64,000 nucleotides of DNA from positions 327,533 to 391,532 of the forward strand of contig CP063810.1 of assembly GCA_022818765.1 (NCBI GenBank), read 5' to 3'. Shown here piece by piece: positions 9,207 through 18,866 of the stretch. The notes under the pieces are model-generated. The model saw nothing but the letters and a program-made list of their open reading frames with translations, was not told where the DNA came from and did no database searches. The first letter of the stretch is position 1. Every line of letters starts with the position of its first letter. This DNA comes from Bordetella sp. Its GTDB lineage: Bacteria > Pseudomonadota > Gammaproteobacteria > Burkholderiales > Burkholderiaceae_B. The position numbers and the translations under genes are program-made.

Positions 9207-9908
9207 TTATATGCCAAGATATGCTTTTTTAACGTTTTCATCAATAAGAAGATTGGAACCTGTATCTTTTAATACGATTGAACCATTTTCTAAAACATAA
9301 CCCCGATCTGCTATTTGTAATGCTTTATTAGCATTTTGTTCTACTAAAAGAATTGTTATGCCTTGTTTGCGTATCATTTGAATAATTTCAAAAATTTGAT
9401 TAATGATTAATGGAGCTAAACCCAAAGTGGGTTCATCTAACAATAATAATCGCGGTTTGGACATTAATGCTCGTCCAATTGCTAACATTTGTTGTTCACC
9501 TCCTGACATTAATCCTGCATATTGTGCAGATCTTTCTTTAAGTTTCGGGAACAAATCATAGATATTCTCTATTGTAGTTCTGATTTCTGTTTGATTTAAA
9601 AAAAATCCTCCCATTATTAAATTTTCATAAACAGTTAAATCTTTGAAAATTCTTCGTCCTTCTGGAGAAATAGCTATTCCATTACGCATAATAAGATGCG
9701 TATCTTTGTTTGTGATTTCTTGATTTTCGAAATAAATACTTCCTTCTTTAGCATGTGGGCAACCACATATTGTCATCAGCACACTGGTTTTCCCTGCACC
9801 ATTCGCTCCAATTAGAGTGACTATCTCTCCATATTCTACTTGAATGTTTATATTCTCTAGAGCTCGAATAACACCATAATAAGAAAAAATATTTTCAAGT
9901 TTAAGCAT
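9207..9908 (-). CDS. livF: Branched-chain amino acid ABC transporter ATPase LivF
   Basis: The 233-residue ABC ATPase has Walker A GANGAGKT (34-41), the signature MSGGEQQ near 134, and Walker B LLLLDEP (154-160). The short length and the N-terminal KLENIFSYYG are typical of LivF, one of two unequal ATPases of the HAAT-type importer. Its ATG overlaps the livG stop (TAATG), implying translational coupling. It is last in the livH-livM-livG-livF unit, which is complete apart from livK lying beyond proC. Substrate by family is leucine, isoleucine and valine, though relatives also carry amides or urea. Confidence 0.93.
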   Translation of the reverse strand: MLKLENIFSYYGVIRALENINIQVEYGEIVTLIGANGAGKTSVLMTICGCPHAKEGSIYFENQEITNKDTHLIMRNGIAISPEGRRIFKDLTVYENLIMGGFFLNQTEIRTTIENIYDLFPKLKERSAQYAGLMSGGEQQMLAIGRALMSKPRLLLLDEPTLGLAPLIINQIFEIIQMIRKQGITILLVEQNANKALQIADRGYVLENGSIVLKDTGSNLLIDENVKKAYLGI

Positions 9909-10675
9909 TATTCATCTCCTAAATATGCTTTAATAACTAGTTGATTATTGCGTATTTGTTTAGGGGAGCCTATAACAAGAGATCTACCATTTTCCATTAC
10001 TAAAATTCGATCAGAAACATTCATAATTAAACTCATATCATGCTCAATAAGAAGGATAGTGACATTATGATCACAACGTAACTTATGTATTAATTTTTGA
10101 AGATCATTTTTTTCGTAAGGATTTAAACCAGCAGCAGGTTCGTCAAGCATTAAAAGTTTAGGATTTGTAATCATACATCGAGCAATTTCCAATTGCTTTT
10201 GATGTCCATAAGCAAGTGAACCTGCTTCACGATTTGCTAAATCAGTTAACCCTACAAGATTTAACCAATTTTTTGCATTAATTAAAGCTTTTTTTTCAGA
10301 TAAACGATATGATTTCAAGTTTAGTAAACCATATAGAATTCGTGATTCTATATGCATATGTTGAGCAATTAATAGATTCTCTAAAGAAGTTAATTTCTTA
10401 AATAAACGAATATTCTGGAAAGTGCGGACCAAACCATATCTTGCAATTTTGTAATTTGCTTTTCCTGTAATGTTATTTTTCCCTATAAAAATACTGCCAA
10501 AATTGGGTTTATAAAAACCACTAATACAGTTAAAAACAGTTGTTTTTCCTGCTCCATTGGGCCCGATAACCGAAAAAATTTCATTATTTTTTACATCAAA
10601 TCCTACATTGTCAATAGCTAAAAGACCGCCAAATCGCATTGTAAGTCTTGTAACATTAAGTAATGAATTATTCAT
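9908..10675 (-). CDS. livG: Branched-chain amino acid ABC transporter ATPase LivG
   Basis: The 255-residue ATPase has Walker A GPNGAGKT (38-45), a LAYGHQKQLEIAR signature and Walker B LLMLDEPAAGLNP. The signature replaces the canonical LSGGQ with LAYGHQ, the usual LivG variant. It includes the LivG-type C-terminal extension with IGSPKQIRNNQLVIKAYLG. It pairs with LivF to drive import through LivH and LivM. It starts within an ATGA overlap with the end of livM and is coupled to livF downstream. Confidence 0.93.
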   Translation of the reverse strand: MNNSLLNVTRLTMRFGGLLAIDNVGFDVKNNEIFSVIGPNGAGKTTVFNCISGFYKPNFGSIFIGKNNITGKANYKIARYGLVRTFQNIRLFKKLTSLENLLIAQHMHIESRILYGLLNLKSYRLSEKKALINAKNWLNLVGLTDLANREAGSLAYGHQKQLEIARCMITNPKLLMLDEPAAGLNPYEKNDLQKLIHKLRCDHNVTILLIEHDMSLIMNVSDRILVMENGRSLVIGSPKQIRNNQLVIKAYLGDE

Positions 10676-11895
10676 TTATCTAAATCAATATGAGGTCGAT
10701 TAGAAGGGAACAAACCTTGTGGGAACGAAATCATAGCTAGAACCATCAGTAAACCAAATATTAACAAACGATATTCAGAAAATTCACGGGCAATCTCAGG
10801 AATGATTGTTAAAAAAATAGCTGCTAAGATTACTCCTATTTGAGATCCCATACCACCTAAAACAACAATAGATAAAATCATAGTAGATTCCAAGAATGTA
10901 AAAGATTCTGGGCTAACTGCACCTTGCCGTGCAGCAAAAAATGCACCACCTAGCCCGGCAAATAGAGCAGCTGAAACAAAAGCATAAAGTTTCGTGCTAA
11001 CTGGATTAATTCCAAGTGAGCAACATGCAATTTCATCCTCACGTAAGGCTTCCCAAGCTCTACCTATTGGTATTTTAACAAGACGATTTGAAATAAATAT
11101 TGTGATTGATGATAAAAATAAAACTGTTAAATATAGATAAATCATCATGTTTTGACTATTGGAAATCCATGTAATCAATATATCAGATGAAAAAAATTTA
11201 TTTGCTTCATTATGTAAAATGCCAGGTTTAGATAGGTTGGAAATTCCGTCTGGACCGAGTGTATACTGATCCAAGTTAGTTAATAATAAACGAATTATTT
11301 CTGCAAATCCTAAAGTCACAATAGCTAGATAATCTCCTCGCAAACGAAGAATAGGAAAACCAAGCAACAAACTAAAAAACGCTGATATTAAGCCAGAAAA
11401 TGGTAACGCTTCCCAAAATGTCCAAGAAAACCAGTATGACAATATTGCATACGTATAAGCTCCAATAGCATAAAACCCTACAAATCCTAAATTTAATAAA
11501 CCAGCAAAACCAACAACGATGTTAAGACTGATGCCTAAAGTAACATATATAAGAGTTATAATTGCAATGTCTATTGCTGAACGATTTACAAAAAAAGGCC
11601 AAATGACAGCAGTAAGAAAGATGAATATCAATAAATAATGATTTTTCTTTTTTATAAAAGACAAAGGTAAAATTTGTCTAATTTTATTTAGGATCCTATT
11701 TTTAGGTAAAATCCAATAAGAACGAAATAATTGTAAAATAAAAATAAATAATACAATTTTAAAGACTAAAATCCAATCAGATTTTATATGAATTTCTAAA
11801 CCACTGCCTTTAATTTGAAACCCGAAAATTGGAAGTATGAGAATGAAAGAAAAAATTGCATAAATTAAAGCATTTTTAAAATTCAAATTTTTCAT
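10672..11895 (-). CDS. livM: Branched-chain amino acid ABC transporter permease LivM
   Basis: A 407-residue inner-membrane permease. The region from about residue 110 carries the LivM core: GISLNIVVGFAGLLNLGFVG, then LRLRGDYLAIVTLGFAEI and GGMGSQIGVILAAI near the C-terminus. About 100 extra N-terminal residues with hydrophobic segments match the longer LivM form seen in many proteobacteria. With LivH it forms the membrane channel. The gap to livH is two bases and it overlaps livG by four. Confidence 0.92.
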   Translation of the reverse strand: MKNLNFKNALIYAIFSFILILPIFGFQIKGSGLEIHIKSDWILVFKIVLFIFILQLFRSYWILPKNRILNKIRQILPLSFIKKKNHYLLIFIFLTAVIWPFFVNRSAIDIAIITLIYVTLGISLNIVVGFAGLLNLGFVGFYAIGAYTYAILSYWFSWTFWEALPFSGLISAFFSLLLGFPILRLRGDYLAIVTLGFAEIIRLLLTNLDQYTLGPDGISNLSKPGILHNEANKFFSSDILITWISNSQNMMIYLYLTVLFLSSITIFISNRLVKIPIGRAWEALREDEIACCSLGINPVSTKLYAFVSAALFAGLGGAFFAARQGAVSPESFTFLESTMILSIVVLGGMGSQIGVILAAIFLTIIPEIAREFSEYRLLIFGLLMVLAMISFPQGLFPSNRPHIDLDK

Positions 11896-11897
11896 TA

Positions 11898-12824
11898 TTA
11901 AATTTTTTCAATATTAGGTTTTCCCAATAGTCCCGTTGGACGAAATAGTAAAACCAAGATTAGTAAACTAAAGGTTATAATATCTTTATATTGTGATGAT
12001 ATATAAGCTGAAACTAATGTTTCTATTAACCCTAGCAAAATACCACCTAACATAGCTCCTGGAATGCTTCCTATTCCACCTAATACAGCTGCTGTAAAGG
12101 CTTTTATACCAGCTAAAAACCCAATAAATGGATTTATTCTGCCAATTGTTATAGCAATTAATACACCACCAATAGCTGCTAGTATAGAACCAATAACAAA
12201 GATGAACGAAACAATTTTGTTAGTGTCTATTCCTAATAAATTCGCCATAGACATATCTTGTGAACAAGCACGTGATGCTCGACCTATTCTAGAATATTTT
12301 ATAAATAAAGTTAATAAAACCATAAGCACGATTGTCATTATTATTACAATTAAGCGTGAATATGAAATTACAATATCAAAATCTCCCCATAAATTAAATT
12401 TGAAGGCTCCTGAAATTAAAATAGGAATAGGCCGATCTCTTGCTCCATGGGCAAGAACAATCAAATTTTGTAAAAAAATTGACATACCTATTGCTGAAAT
12501 TAGAACAACCAAACGTTGATTGTTTCTCAGTGGACGATATGCTATACGTTCAATAATAAAACCATAAGTTCCTGTAATAATAATAGAAACTAACATCATG
12601 CTAAAAATAATAAAAATTGGAGAAAAATTTGCATTAGTTGAGATAATTATAAAAGTTACAAAACCTATATAAGCACCTAGCATATAAATTTCTCCATGAG
12701 CAAAATTTATCATTCCTATAATTCCATATACCATGGTATAACCAATAGAAATAAGAGCATAAATTGAACCCAATGAAATTCCATTGAAAATTTGCTGAAT
12801 AAATGGAGCTATTAAATCAAACAT
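11898..12824 (-). CDS. livH: Branched-chain amino acid ABC transporter permease LivH
   Basis: A 308-residue inner-membrane protein with about eight hydrophobic helices. The QQIFNGISLGSIYALISIGY start, the MINFAHGEIYMLGAYIGF motif and the C-terminal FTAAVLGGIGSIPGAMLGG loop are characteristic of LivH. It opens the livHMGF gene run. A 218-base spacer separates it from proC upstream, so a separate promoter is possible. The reverse complement is open for a long stretch, but that frame has no family features and is a shadow. Confidence 0.94.
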   Translation of the reverse strand: MFDLIAPFIQQIFNGISLGSIYALISIGYTMVYGIIGMINFAHGEIYMLGAYIGFVTFIIISTNANFSPIFIIFSMMLVSIIITGTYGFIIERIAYRPLRNNQRLVVLISAIGMSIFLQNLIVLAHGARDRPIPILISGAFKFNLWGDFDIVISYSRLIVIIMTIVLMVLLTLFIKYSRIGRASRACSQDMSMANLLGIDTNKIVSFIFVIGSILAAIGGVLIAITIGRINPFIGFLAGIKAFTAAVLGGIGSIPGAMLGGILLGLIETLVSAYISSQYKDIITFSLLILVLLFRPTGLLGKPNIEKI

Positions 12825-13042
12825 ATACTTTTATTAAATTTTAATTTAAATATTGATTAAATTCGGAGAAATTTTTGAGTCATTATAAAAATAAAGAAAA
12901 TTATTCATTTGATATAATTGGCTTATATAATCACATCTTAAATCTTAAAGAATTAAAAATTGCATTTTAACCATGTTTTTAAAATTAAATAGAAAAACAA
13001 TATTGATAAAAAGCTCATAAGTTGAAATTCATACCTGATTTG

Positions 13043-13888
13043 TTAATCAGATGCGAATAATTTTTGACTTAAAGAAATAGAACGCTTAGCAGCTTCTATC
13101 ATAGCATTTTTGACTATATTTTTGAAATCACAAGAATCAAATATCTTCAGAGCTGCTTCAGTTGTTCCTCCTTTTGAAGTTACACATTCACGTAACAAAG
13201 AAGGAGACATAGAGGTTTGAGCCATTAATCTTGTTGCACCAGATAAAGTTGATATTGCTAATTTATACGATTGCTCTTTGTTAAGACCTAGAGCAACACC
13301 TCCATCAATCATTGATTCTAAAAATAAAAATACATATGCAGGTCCACTTCCAGAAAGCGCTGTTATAGCATGAAAGTCATTTTCATCAGTTATCCAAATA
13401 ACTGTTCCTATGTTTTTGAATAATTCAGATACCAACTCTCTATCGTTTGTACTAACATTGTAAGAAGCAATCAAACCTGATATTCCTTCTCCTATCAATG
13501 CAGGCATATTTGGCATACAACGAATAATTTTCTTGGATTGTGATGAATTTTCCCCAAACCATTTATATAAAATATTGAGGGATACTCCGGCAGCAATGCT
13601 AACAATTAATGTATTTTGATTTAACCAAGTTTTAGTAGATCTAATTGCGTTTTGCATTTCTTGAGGTTTTACGGAATATATCCAAATTTTACATTGAGAT
13701 AATCTAGAATCAGCACAAGTTGAAGCCGTCATACCCTGAGTTTTCCATTTAGAAAGTTTTATTTGATCTGTATCAAGAATATGAATATTATTGGCAGTAC
13801 AAATCTTATTAATTATTCCATTGGATATTGCATTTGCCATATTACCTCCACCAATAAAAGCTATGGAAAAATCATTTTCTTTGGCCAT
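13043..13888 (-). CDS. proC: Pyrroline-5-carboxylate reductase
   Basis: The 281-residue protein has an N-terminal Rossmann fold (AFIGGGNMANAI, residues 9-21), the LSGSGPAYVFLFLESM segment of the dimer domain, and the TSKGGTTEAAL C-terminal signature of ProC. It reduces 1-pyrroline-5-carboxylate to proline with NAD(P)H. It sits between livK and livHMGF on the same strand, an unusual position; no functional tie with the transporter is obvious. Length and motifs are intact. Confidence 0.95.
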   Translation of the reverse strand: MAKENDFSIAFIGGGNMANAISNGIINKICTANNIHILDTDQIKLSKWKTQGMTASTCADSRLSQCKIWIYSVKPQEMQNAIRSTKTWLNQNTLIVSIAAGVSLNILYKWFGENSSQSKKIIRCMPNMPALIGEGISGLIASYNVSTNDRELVSELFKNIGTVIWITDENDFHAITALSGSGPAYVFLFLESMIDGGVALGLNKEQSYKLAISTLSGATRLMAQTSMSPSLLRECVTSKGGTTEAALKIFDSCDFKNIVKNAMIEAAKRSISLSQKLFASD

Positions 13889-13929
13889 ATTTTTACCTTT
13901 AATTAATAATTATCATTAATTGTTTCAAG

Positions 13930-15099
13930 TTAATTAAACGAATTAGTTGGAAATAAAGATTTACTACCATCTTTATGCCAACAATAAACATCAAAATTAA
14001 ATTCTGTTAAATCACCTTGAGAATTCCAAGATATATTTCCAATAGGTGTATCAAAAATATTTTGATGTAAATAGTTACTAACTAAAATTGTATTCATGCT
14101 ACCTGTATTTCTAATAGCATCTGCAATAACTTGTGTTGCTGAATATGCAGTTAATTGGAACACACCGCCAGCATTGCGCTTCTTATCAACAAAATCTTTT
14201 ACAATTTTATAATTGAGTGGATTTTTGCTAAAATCTTTAGGTAATGTTATAAACATACCTTCAACAGCTTCTCCTGCTATTATATTTATATCTTCATTAC
14301 CAACACCTTCTGGTCCCATAAAACGGGCTTTAAATCCTTGTTCGGAAGCTTGTCTAAGTAGTAGACCCATTTCTGGATAATATCCACCAAAATAAACAAA
14401 ATCTACTTTCATACTTTTTAATTTAGTAATAATTGAAGAAAAATCATTTTCCCCTATATTAATACCTTCAAAGGATGAAATGATTAGACCGTTTTTCTCA
14501 AGATTAGTTTTAACAGAAGATGCTATACCTTGGCCATAAGATTGTTTATCATGAAGGATTGCAATTTTTTGCGGCCGAATTTTTTTGATAATAAAATTAG
14601 CCGCACTTGGTCCTTGTTGATCATCGCGACCAATTGTTCTAAAAATGAAACTGTAATTTTTCCCATCTGTTACTAATGGGGCTGTAGCAGAAGGTGTAAT
14701 CATAATTACACCTTCTTTATTATAAATATCAGTCACAGCAATAGTTGCTCCAGAGCATACAGGGCCAATAACAAAATTTATTTTTTTATTTAAAATTCTA
14801 TTTGCAGCAATAGATCCTTGTTTAGGTTCACATCCATCATCAATCATTACTGTTTCAAGATTTTTCCCATTGATTCCACCAAAGGCATTAATATGTTCAA
14901 TAGCAGTATCAACACCTTCTCTGATCATATCCCCATATTGAGTTAAAGATCCCGTATTTGGTCCTACAACACCGATTAAAATATTATGAGATTGAGAAGA
15001 AGCTTTAATAGGTAACATTGCAGCAGTAATAATTTCAAAGATAAAGCCTAAAAATAATATAAAATGTAGTTTACTTTTCACTGTTTTCCCTTCATTCAA
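13930..15099 (-). CDS. livK: Branched-chain amino acid ABC transporter substrate-binding protein
   Basis: A 389-residue periplasmic binding protein of the Leu/Ile/Val (type I fold) family. Mature sequence ILIGVVGPNTGSLTQYGDMI, then AFGGINGK, VIGPVCSGAT and MITPSATAP are family landmarks. The N-terminus has a signal peptide. The ATG at 15099 gives a slightly long signal; a GTG at 15081 with AAGGGA upstream would give a more standard MKSKLHF start, so the exact start is open. It feeds LivHMGF. It is separated from the permease genes by proC. Confidence 0.9.
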   Translation of the reverse strand: MNEGKTVKSKLHFILFLGFIFEIITAAMLPIKASSQSHNILIGVVGPNTGSLTQYGDMIREGVDTAIEHINAFGGINGKNLETVMIDDGCEPKQGSIAANRILNKKINFVIGPVCSGATIAVTDIYNKEGVIMITPSATAPLVTDGKNYSFIFRTIGRDDQQGPSAANFIIKKIRPQKIAILHDKQSYGQGIASSVKTNLEKNGLIISSFEGINIGENDFSSIITKLKSMKVDFVYFGGYYPEMGLLLRQASEQGFKARFMGPEGVGNEDINIIAGEAVEGMFITLPKDFSKNPLNYKIVKDFVDKKRNAGGVFQLTAYSATQVIADAIRNTGSMNTILVSNYLHQNIFDTPIGNISWNSQGDLTEFNFDVYCWHKDGSKSLFPTNSFN

Positions 15100-15165
15100 T
15101 AATTATTTTATATTTTATATAAAATATTTCATTGAAATCAGTATGTAATAATTAACAATTAATTA

Positions 15166-17252
15166 TCATAAAGATTTTTCATGTAATTTACATTCTTTAA
15201 TCCATCTGTTTAAATGATTTCTAATCATATTTGGGTATTCTTTAGACATCCATTTTGCTGCTTTGTTTGCATGCTTCATCAAAACATAGTCTTTTTCTAA
15301 ATCAGCAAAGCGCAAGGGTTTTATTCCTGATTGTCGAATACCTAAAAACTCTCCAGGACCGCGTTGTTTTAAATCCATTTTTGCAATTTCAAAACCATCA
15401 TTAGTTTCAAACATAGCTCGTAACCTTTCACGAGCTATAAAAGATAAAGGTTTTTGATAAAGCAAAATACAAATAGACAGGTTATTTCCACGACCGATTC
15501 TCCCTCGTAGTTGATGTAATTGAGCTAATCCAAATCGCTCTGCATGTTCAATAATCATTAGAGTAGCATTAGGTACATCAACTCCAATTTCTATGACAGT
15601 ACTTGCTATTAGCAAACTAATTTTACCATTTTGGAAATCTGTCATTATGGCTATCTTTTCTATTAAAGATAATTTTCCATGTATTAGTCTTACATGCAAA
15701 TTAGGAAATTTTTTAATTATATCCTTATGAAAATCCACAGCTGCTTTTAAAGTTAATGTTTCACTTTCTTCAACTAATGGACACACCCAATAAGCTTGTT
15801 GACCCTTTGTTACAATTTCAATAACATTAGAAATTAACTCATCTCTTCTTGAAATAGATATTAATTTTGTGCGAACTTCAGTTCTATTAGGAGGTAATTG
15901 ATTAATGACTGAAAGATCTAAATCAGCAAAAACTGTCATAGCAAGGGTTCTGGGTATAGGAGTAGCACTCATAGTTAATTGATGTGGATATACGTTGCAA
16001 AAACCTTCAGATCCAATCTTTCCTTTATCATTTAACGCTAAACGTTGATTGACTCCAAAACGGTGTTGTTCATCTATTATTGACAAACCCAGATTCTTAA
16101 ATTTAACATCATTTTGTATAAGTGATTGAGTACCAATTATAATTTGTGTGCTTCCATTAGAAATTTTTTCAAGGGCTTTCTTCTTATTTTTTATTGTTAA
16201 ATTTCCACTTAGAAAGGTTAAATGAATTCCTAAAGGATGAAACCAATTAAAAAATTTTTGAAAGTGTTGCTGAGCTAAAAGTTCTGTTGGAACCATTAAA
16301 GCAACTTGGGTACCAGAATCAATTGCTTGAGCACTAGCCATAGCTGCAACTACTGTTTTACCACTTCCTACATCCCCTTGTAATAAACGATACATAGGAT
16401 ATGATTTTTTCATATCATTAAATATTTCTTGTATGACATTTTCTTGTGCATGAGTTAATTTAAATGGCAAAGATTGTTGAAAACGAATTACTATCGATTC
16501 TGGATTGTCCGAAGATTTCAAAGATCTGGAAAATTTTAAATATCGATTAGCTCTGATTTTTTCTAAAGAAAGTTGATATGCTAATAATTCATCAAATTTT
16601 ATCCTTATCCATGCTGGATTATTATTATTGATTAAAGAATATTTAAAAATATTAGGAGGGGATGATGCAAAAATTTTATTGCAATAGCATATTTCATTAG
16701 ATTAAAATGTTCTCGAATGCTATCAGGTAAAGTATCTAGTAACACACTCTGACATAGAACTTTATAAATAATTTTTCGCAAAATATCTTGAGATAATCCT
16801 CGAACAGTTCGATAAATTGGTGTTAGATTTTTAGGTAAAGGAACTTCAGAAAAAGTTATTTTAGGATGAATAATTTCCCGACCAAATAATCCGCCTCGTA
16901 CAATTCCTTTTGCTCTTATTTTTTTTCCAGCTATGATTTTTTTATGATAAGAGCTAAATCTTAACCAACGTAATTGTGTTTCTCCACTTTTGTCTGAAAT
17001 AATTGCTATTAATTGATATTTAGGTTTATGTGTAACAAAAACTTTTTTAAGCTCTCCTTCTAGTTGATAAAAATTTCCTAATTTAGTTTTTACAATAGGA
17101 ATGGTTGAAGTCTCATCTTGATAACGAATAGGAAAATGAAATAAAATATCCTCTATCAAATATAAACCAAGACTTCTAAATTTGCATAGCAAATTTTCTA
17201 TTCCTTTTTCTCCAAAAAATAAACTTTTTAAATTTATAGGATCGTCTTGCAC
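15166..17252 (-). CDS. recG: ATP-dependent DNA helicase RecG, single frameshift
   Basis: RecG remodels stalled forks and branched DNA. An N-terminal frame (17252 to about 16660) holds the wedge/OB domain and ends abruptly after IKFLHHP. The second frame carries the helicase: Walker A GDVGSGKT, DEQH box IIDEQHRFGV, and motif VI QLRGRIGRG. At 16658-16661 the C-run (reverse strand) has four bases; a fifth joins the frames as HHPPPNIFKYS, matching the family's FLHHPPP segment, and gives about 695 residues, normal length. No other lesion is visible. The gene is probably functional in the cell and damaged only in this sequence, or read by slippage. Confidence 0.85.
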
Positions 17253-17300
17253 TTTTACAATTCAAGAGAATTAATCAAATTTAATAATTTGAATGATATA

Positions 17301-17687
17301 TTATATTGCTGCAATAGCTTCAATTTCAAATTGAGCTCCCTTAGGTAGTCCTTTTGCTTCTATTGTGGAACGAGATGGAAACGGTTTTTTAAATATTTCA
17401 TGCATAATAGAATTAACAAGCGAAAATTTATTTAAATCTGTTAAAAACAAAGTGTATTTAACAATATTATTTATATTTCCTCCTGCTGCTTCGATAACAG
17501 TTCTTATATTTTCAATAGCCTGATGTACTTGATCTTCAAAATTTTCCGATACGAGATTCCCTGTAGATGGATTTAATCCTATCTGACCTGATATAAAAAT
17601 AATTCTTTTATTAAAAATCTCTGTAGCTTGAGAATATGGACCTATAGGTTCAGGAGCAGAATTAGTATAAATAGTTTGATAAATCAT
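17301..17687 (-). CDS. ridA: RidA family reactive-intermediate deaminase
   Basis: The 128-residue protein matches the RidA/YjgF family from end to end: APEPIGPYSQATE near the start, ISGQIGLNP, and the PSRSTIEAKGLPKGAQFEIEA signature whose Arg binds the carboxylate of the substrate. RidA hydrolyses reactive enamine/imine intermediates made by PLP enzymes such as threonine dehydratase and so protects pathways including branched-chain amino acid synthesis. It lies 48 bases upstream of recG on the same strand. Confidence 0.95.
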   Translation of the reverse strand: MIYQTIYTNSAPEPIGPYSQATEIFNKRIIFISGQIGLNPSTGNLVSENFEDQVHQAIENIRTVIEAAGGNINNIVKYTLFLTDLNKFSLVNSIMHEIFKKPFPSRSTIEAKGLPKGAQFEIEAIAAI

Positions 17688-17784
17688 TTTAAGTGTTCCT
17701 TAATATCTTAGTAAGATAATGGGTAATAGAATTTAAAAAAAAACAAGAACTTAACTAGCTAAATATTATTTCGATTAATACAAG

Positions 17785-18567
17785 CTAAGATTTCTTTCTA
17801 AGAAATGCTTTTTCAACAACATAATCTCCCATTTTTCCATCAGCTGATGAAATTTTAAACCCCCGATTTTTTAAAAAGTTACTAATTTCAGTTAACATAC
17901 TAGGATTTCCACAAATCATTGCTCTATCTATCTCTGGATTTAATTCTTGAAGGCCTATTTCTTCAAAAAAATTCTTATTCATAATTAAATCTGTTATTCG
18001 ACCATAGTTTTTGAAATCTTGACGGGTTACAGTTGGGTAGTAAATTAATTTTTTTCGAATAAAATTTCCGAGAATTTTGTGAGAAGGCAATTCATTTTCA
18101 ATAAAACTGGCATAGGCTAAATCACTTACTAATCGAACTCCATGAACTAATATAATTTTATCAAATCTCTCATAAACAGAACTGTCTTTTATTATGCTCA
18201 TAAAAGGTGCTAAACCAGTCCCTGTAGAAAATAAATAAAGATTTTTTCCAGGTTTTAAATTATCTAAAATCAATGTGCCAACTGGTTTAGCACTGATGAA
18301 AATTTTGTCTCCTATTTTTATATTTTGCAAAGTTGATGTGAGTAAACCTTGTTGAATTTTAATACTGAGAAATTCCAAATGTTTCTCGTAATTTGCACTG
18401 ACAATGCTATAAGCTCGCATTATAGGTTTATCATTTATCAATATTCCAATTAAAACAAAATGCCCATTAATAAAATTTAAAGATTCGTTGCGTGTTGTAG
18501 TGAATGAAAAAAGATTTTCATTCCAATGATGGATTGTTAGTACATGTTCAATATTAAAATTTTTCAT
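17785..18567 (-). CDS. fpr: Ferredoxin/flavodoxin-NADP+ reductase
   Basis: The 260-residue flavoenzyme has the FAD-binding RAYSIVS (51-57), the NADP-binding STGTGLAPF (114-122) and the C-terminal DYVVEKAF that closes over FAD in the bacterial Fpr subclass. It passes electrons between NADPH and ferredoxin or flavodoxin, supporting iron-sulfur and radical-SAM chemistry and oxidative-stress defence. It is divergent from the iron transporter genes, with 299 bases between. Confidence 0.93.
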   Translation of the reverse strand: MKNFNIEHVLTIHHWNENLFSFTTTRNESLNFINGHFVLIGILINDKPIMRAYSIVSANYEKHLEFLSIKIQQGLLTSTLQNIKIGDKIFISAKPVGTLILDNLKPGKNLYLFSTGTGLAPFMSIIKDSSVYERFDKIILVHGVRLVSDLAYASFIENELPSHKILGNFIRKKLIYYPTVTRQDFKNYGRITDLIMNKNFFEEIGLQELNPEIDRAMICGNPSMLTEISNFLKNRGFKISSADGKMGDYVVEKAFLRKKS

Positions 18568-18866
18568 ATTGGAATTCTTTAATGAAAATTAAATAAAATC
18601 TAGCTGTAAGAAATGTATTTCCCTTTATTTTTTAACTTTTTTAAAGTTTTTATTATTTCAAACTTAATTTAAGAAGGAATGAAATTCACTTATCGAATTT
18701 ATTCTTGTTCTAAAACCAAAAGCTTTATTGAACACCTCTTAACTTCCTGTTATTGTAATAAAAAATTTATTTTTTGATCTGAGAAATTTAAATTCTTGCT
18801 ATCTTTTATCTGTTTAACTTAACCTTTAAAAAATTTCAAGGCCTTTTTTACTGTTGGAGTTGATCA

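Noticed and set aside
12064..12519. 151-codon frame opposite livH
   Set aside because: It is the antisense of a well-conserved permease, has low-complexity content and no family features; the sense strand explains it.
13043..13929. CTTGAAA at 13922-13928 (reverse strand) as a heat-shock promoter for proC
   Set aside because: There is no CCCC-type -10 at the needed distance, unlike grpE and dnaK.
18568..18866. Fur box in the fpr-fbpA divergent region
   Set aside because: No stretch resembles the GATAATGATAATCATTATC pattern beyond what A/T-rich DNA gives by chance.
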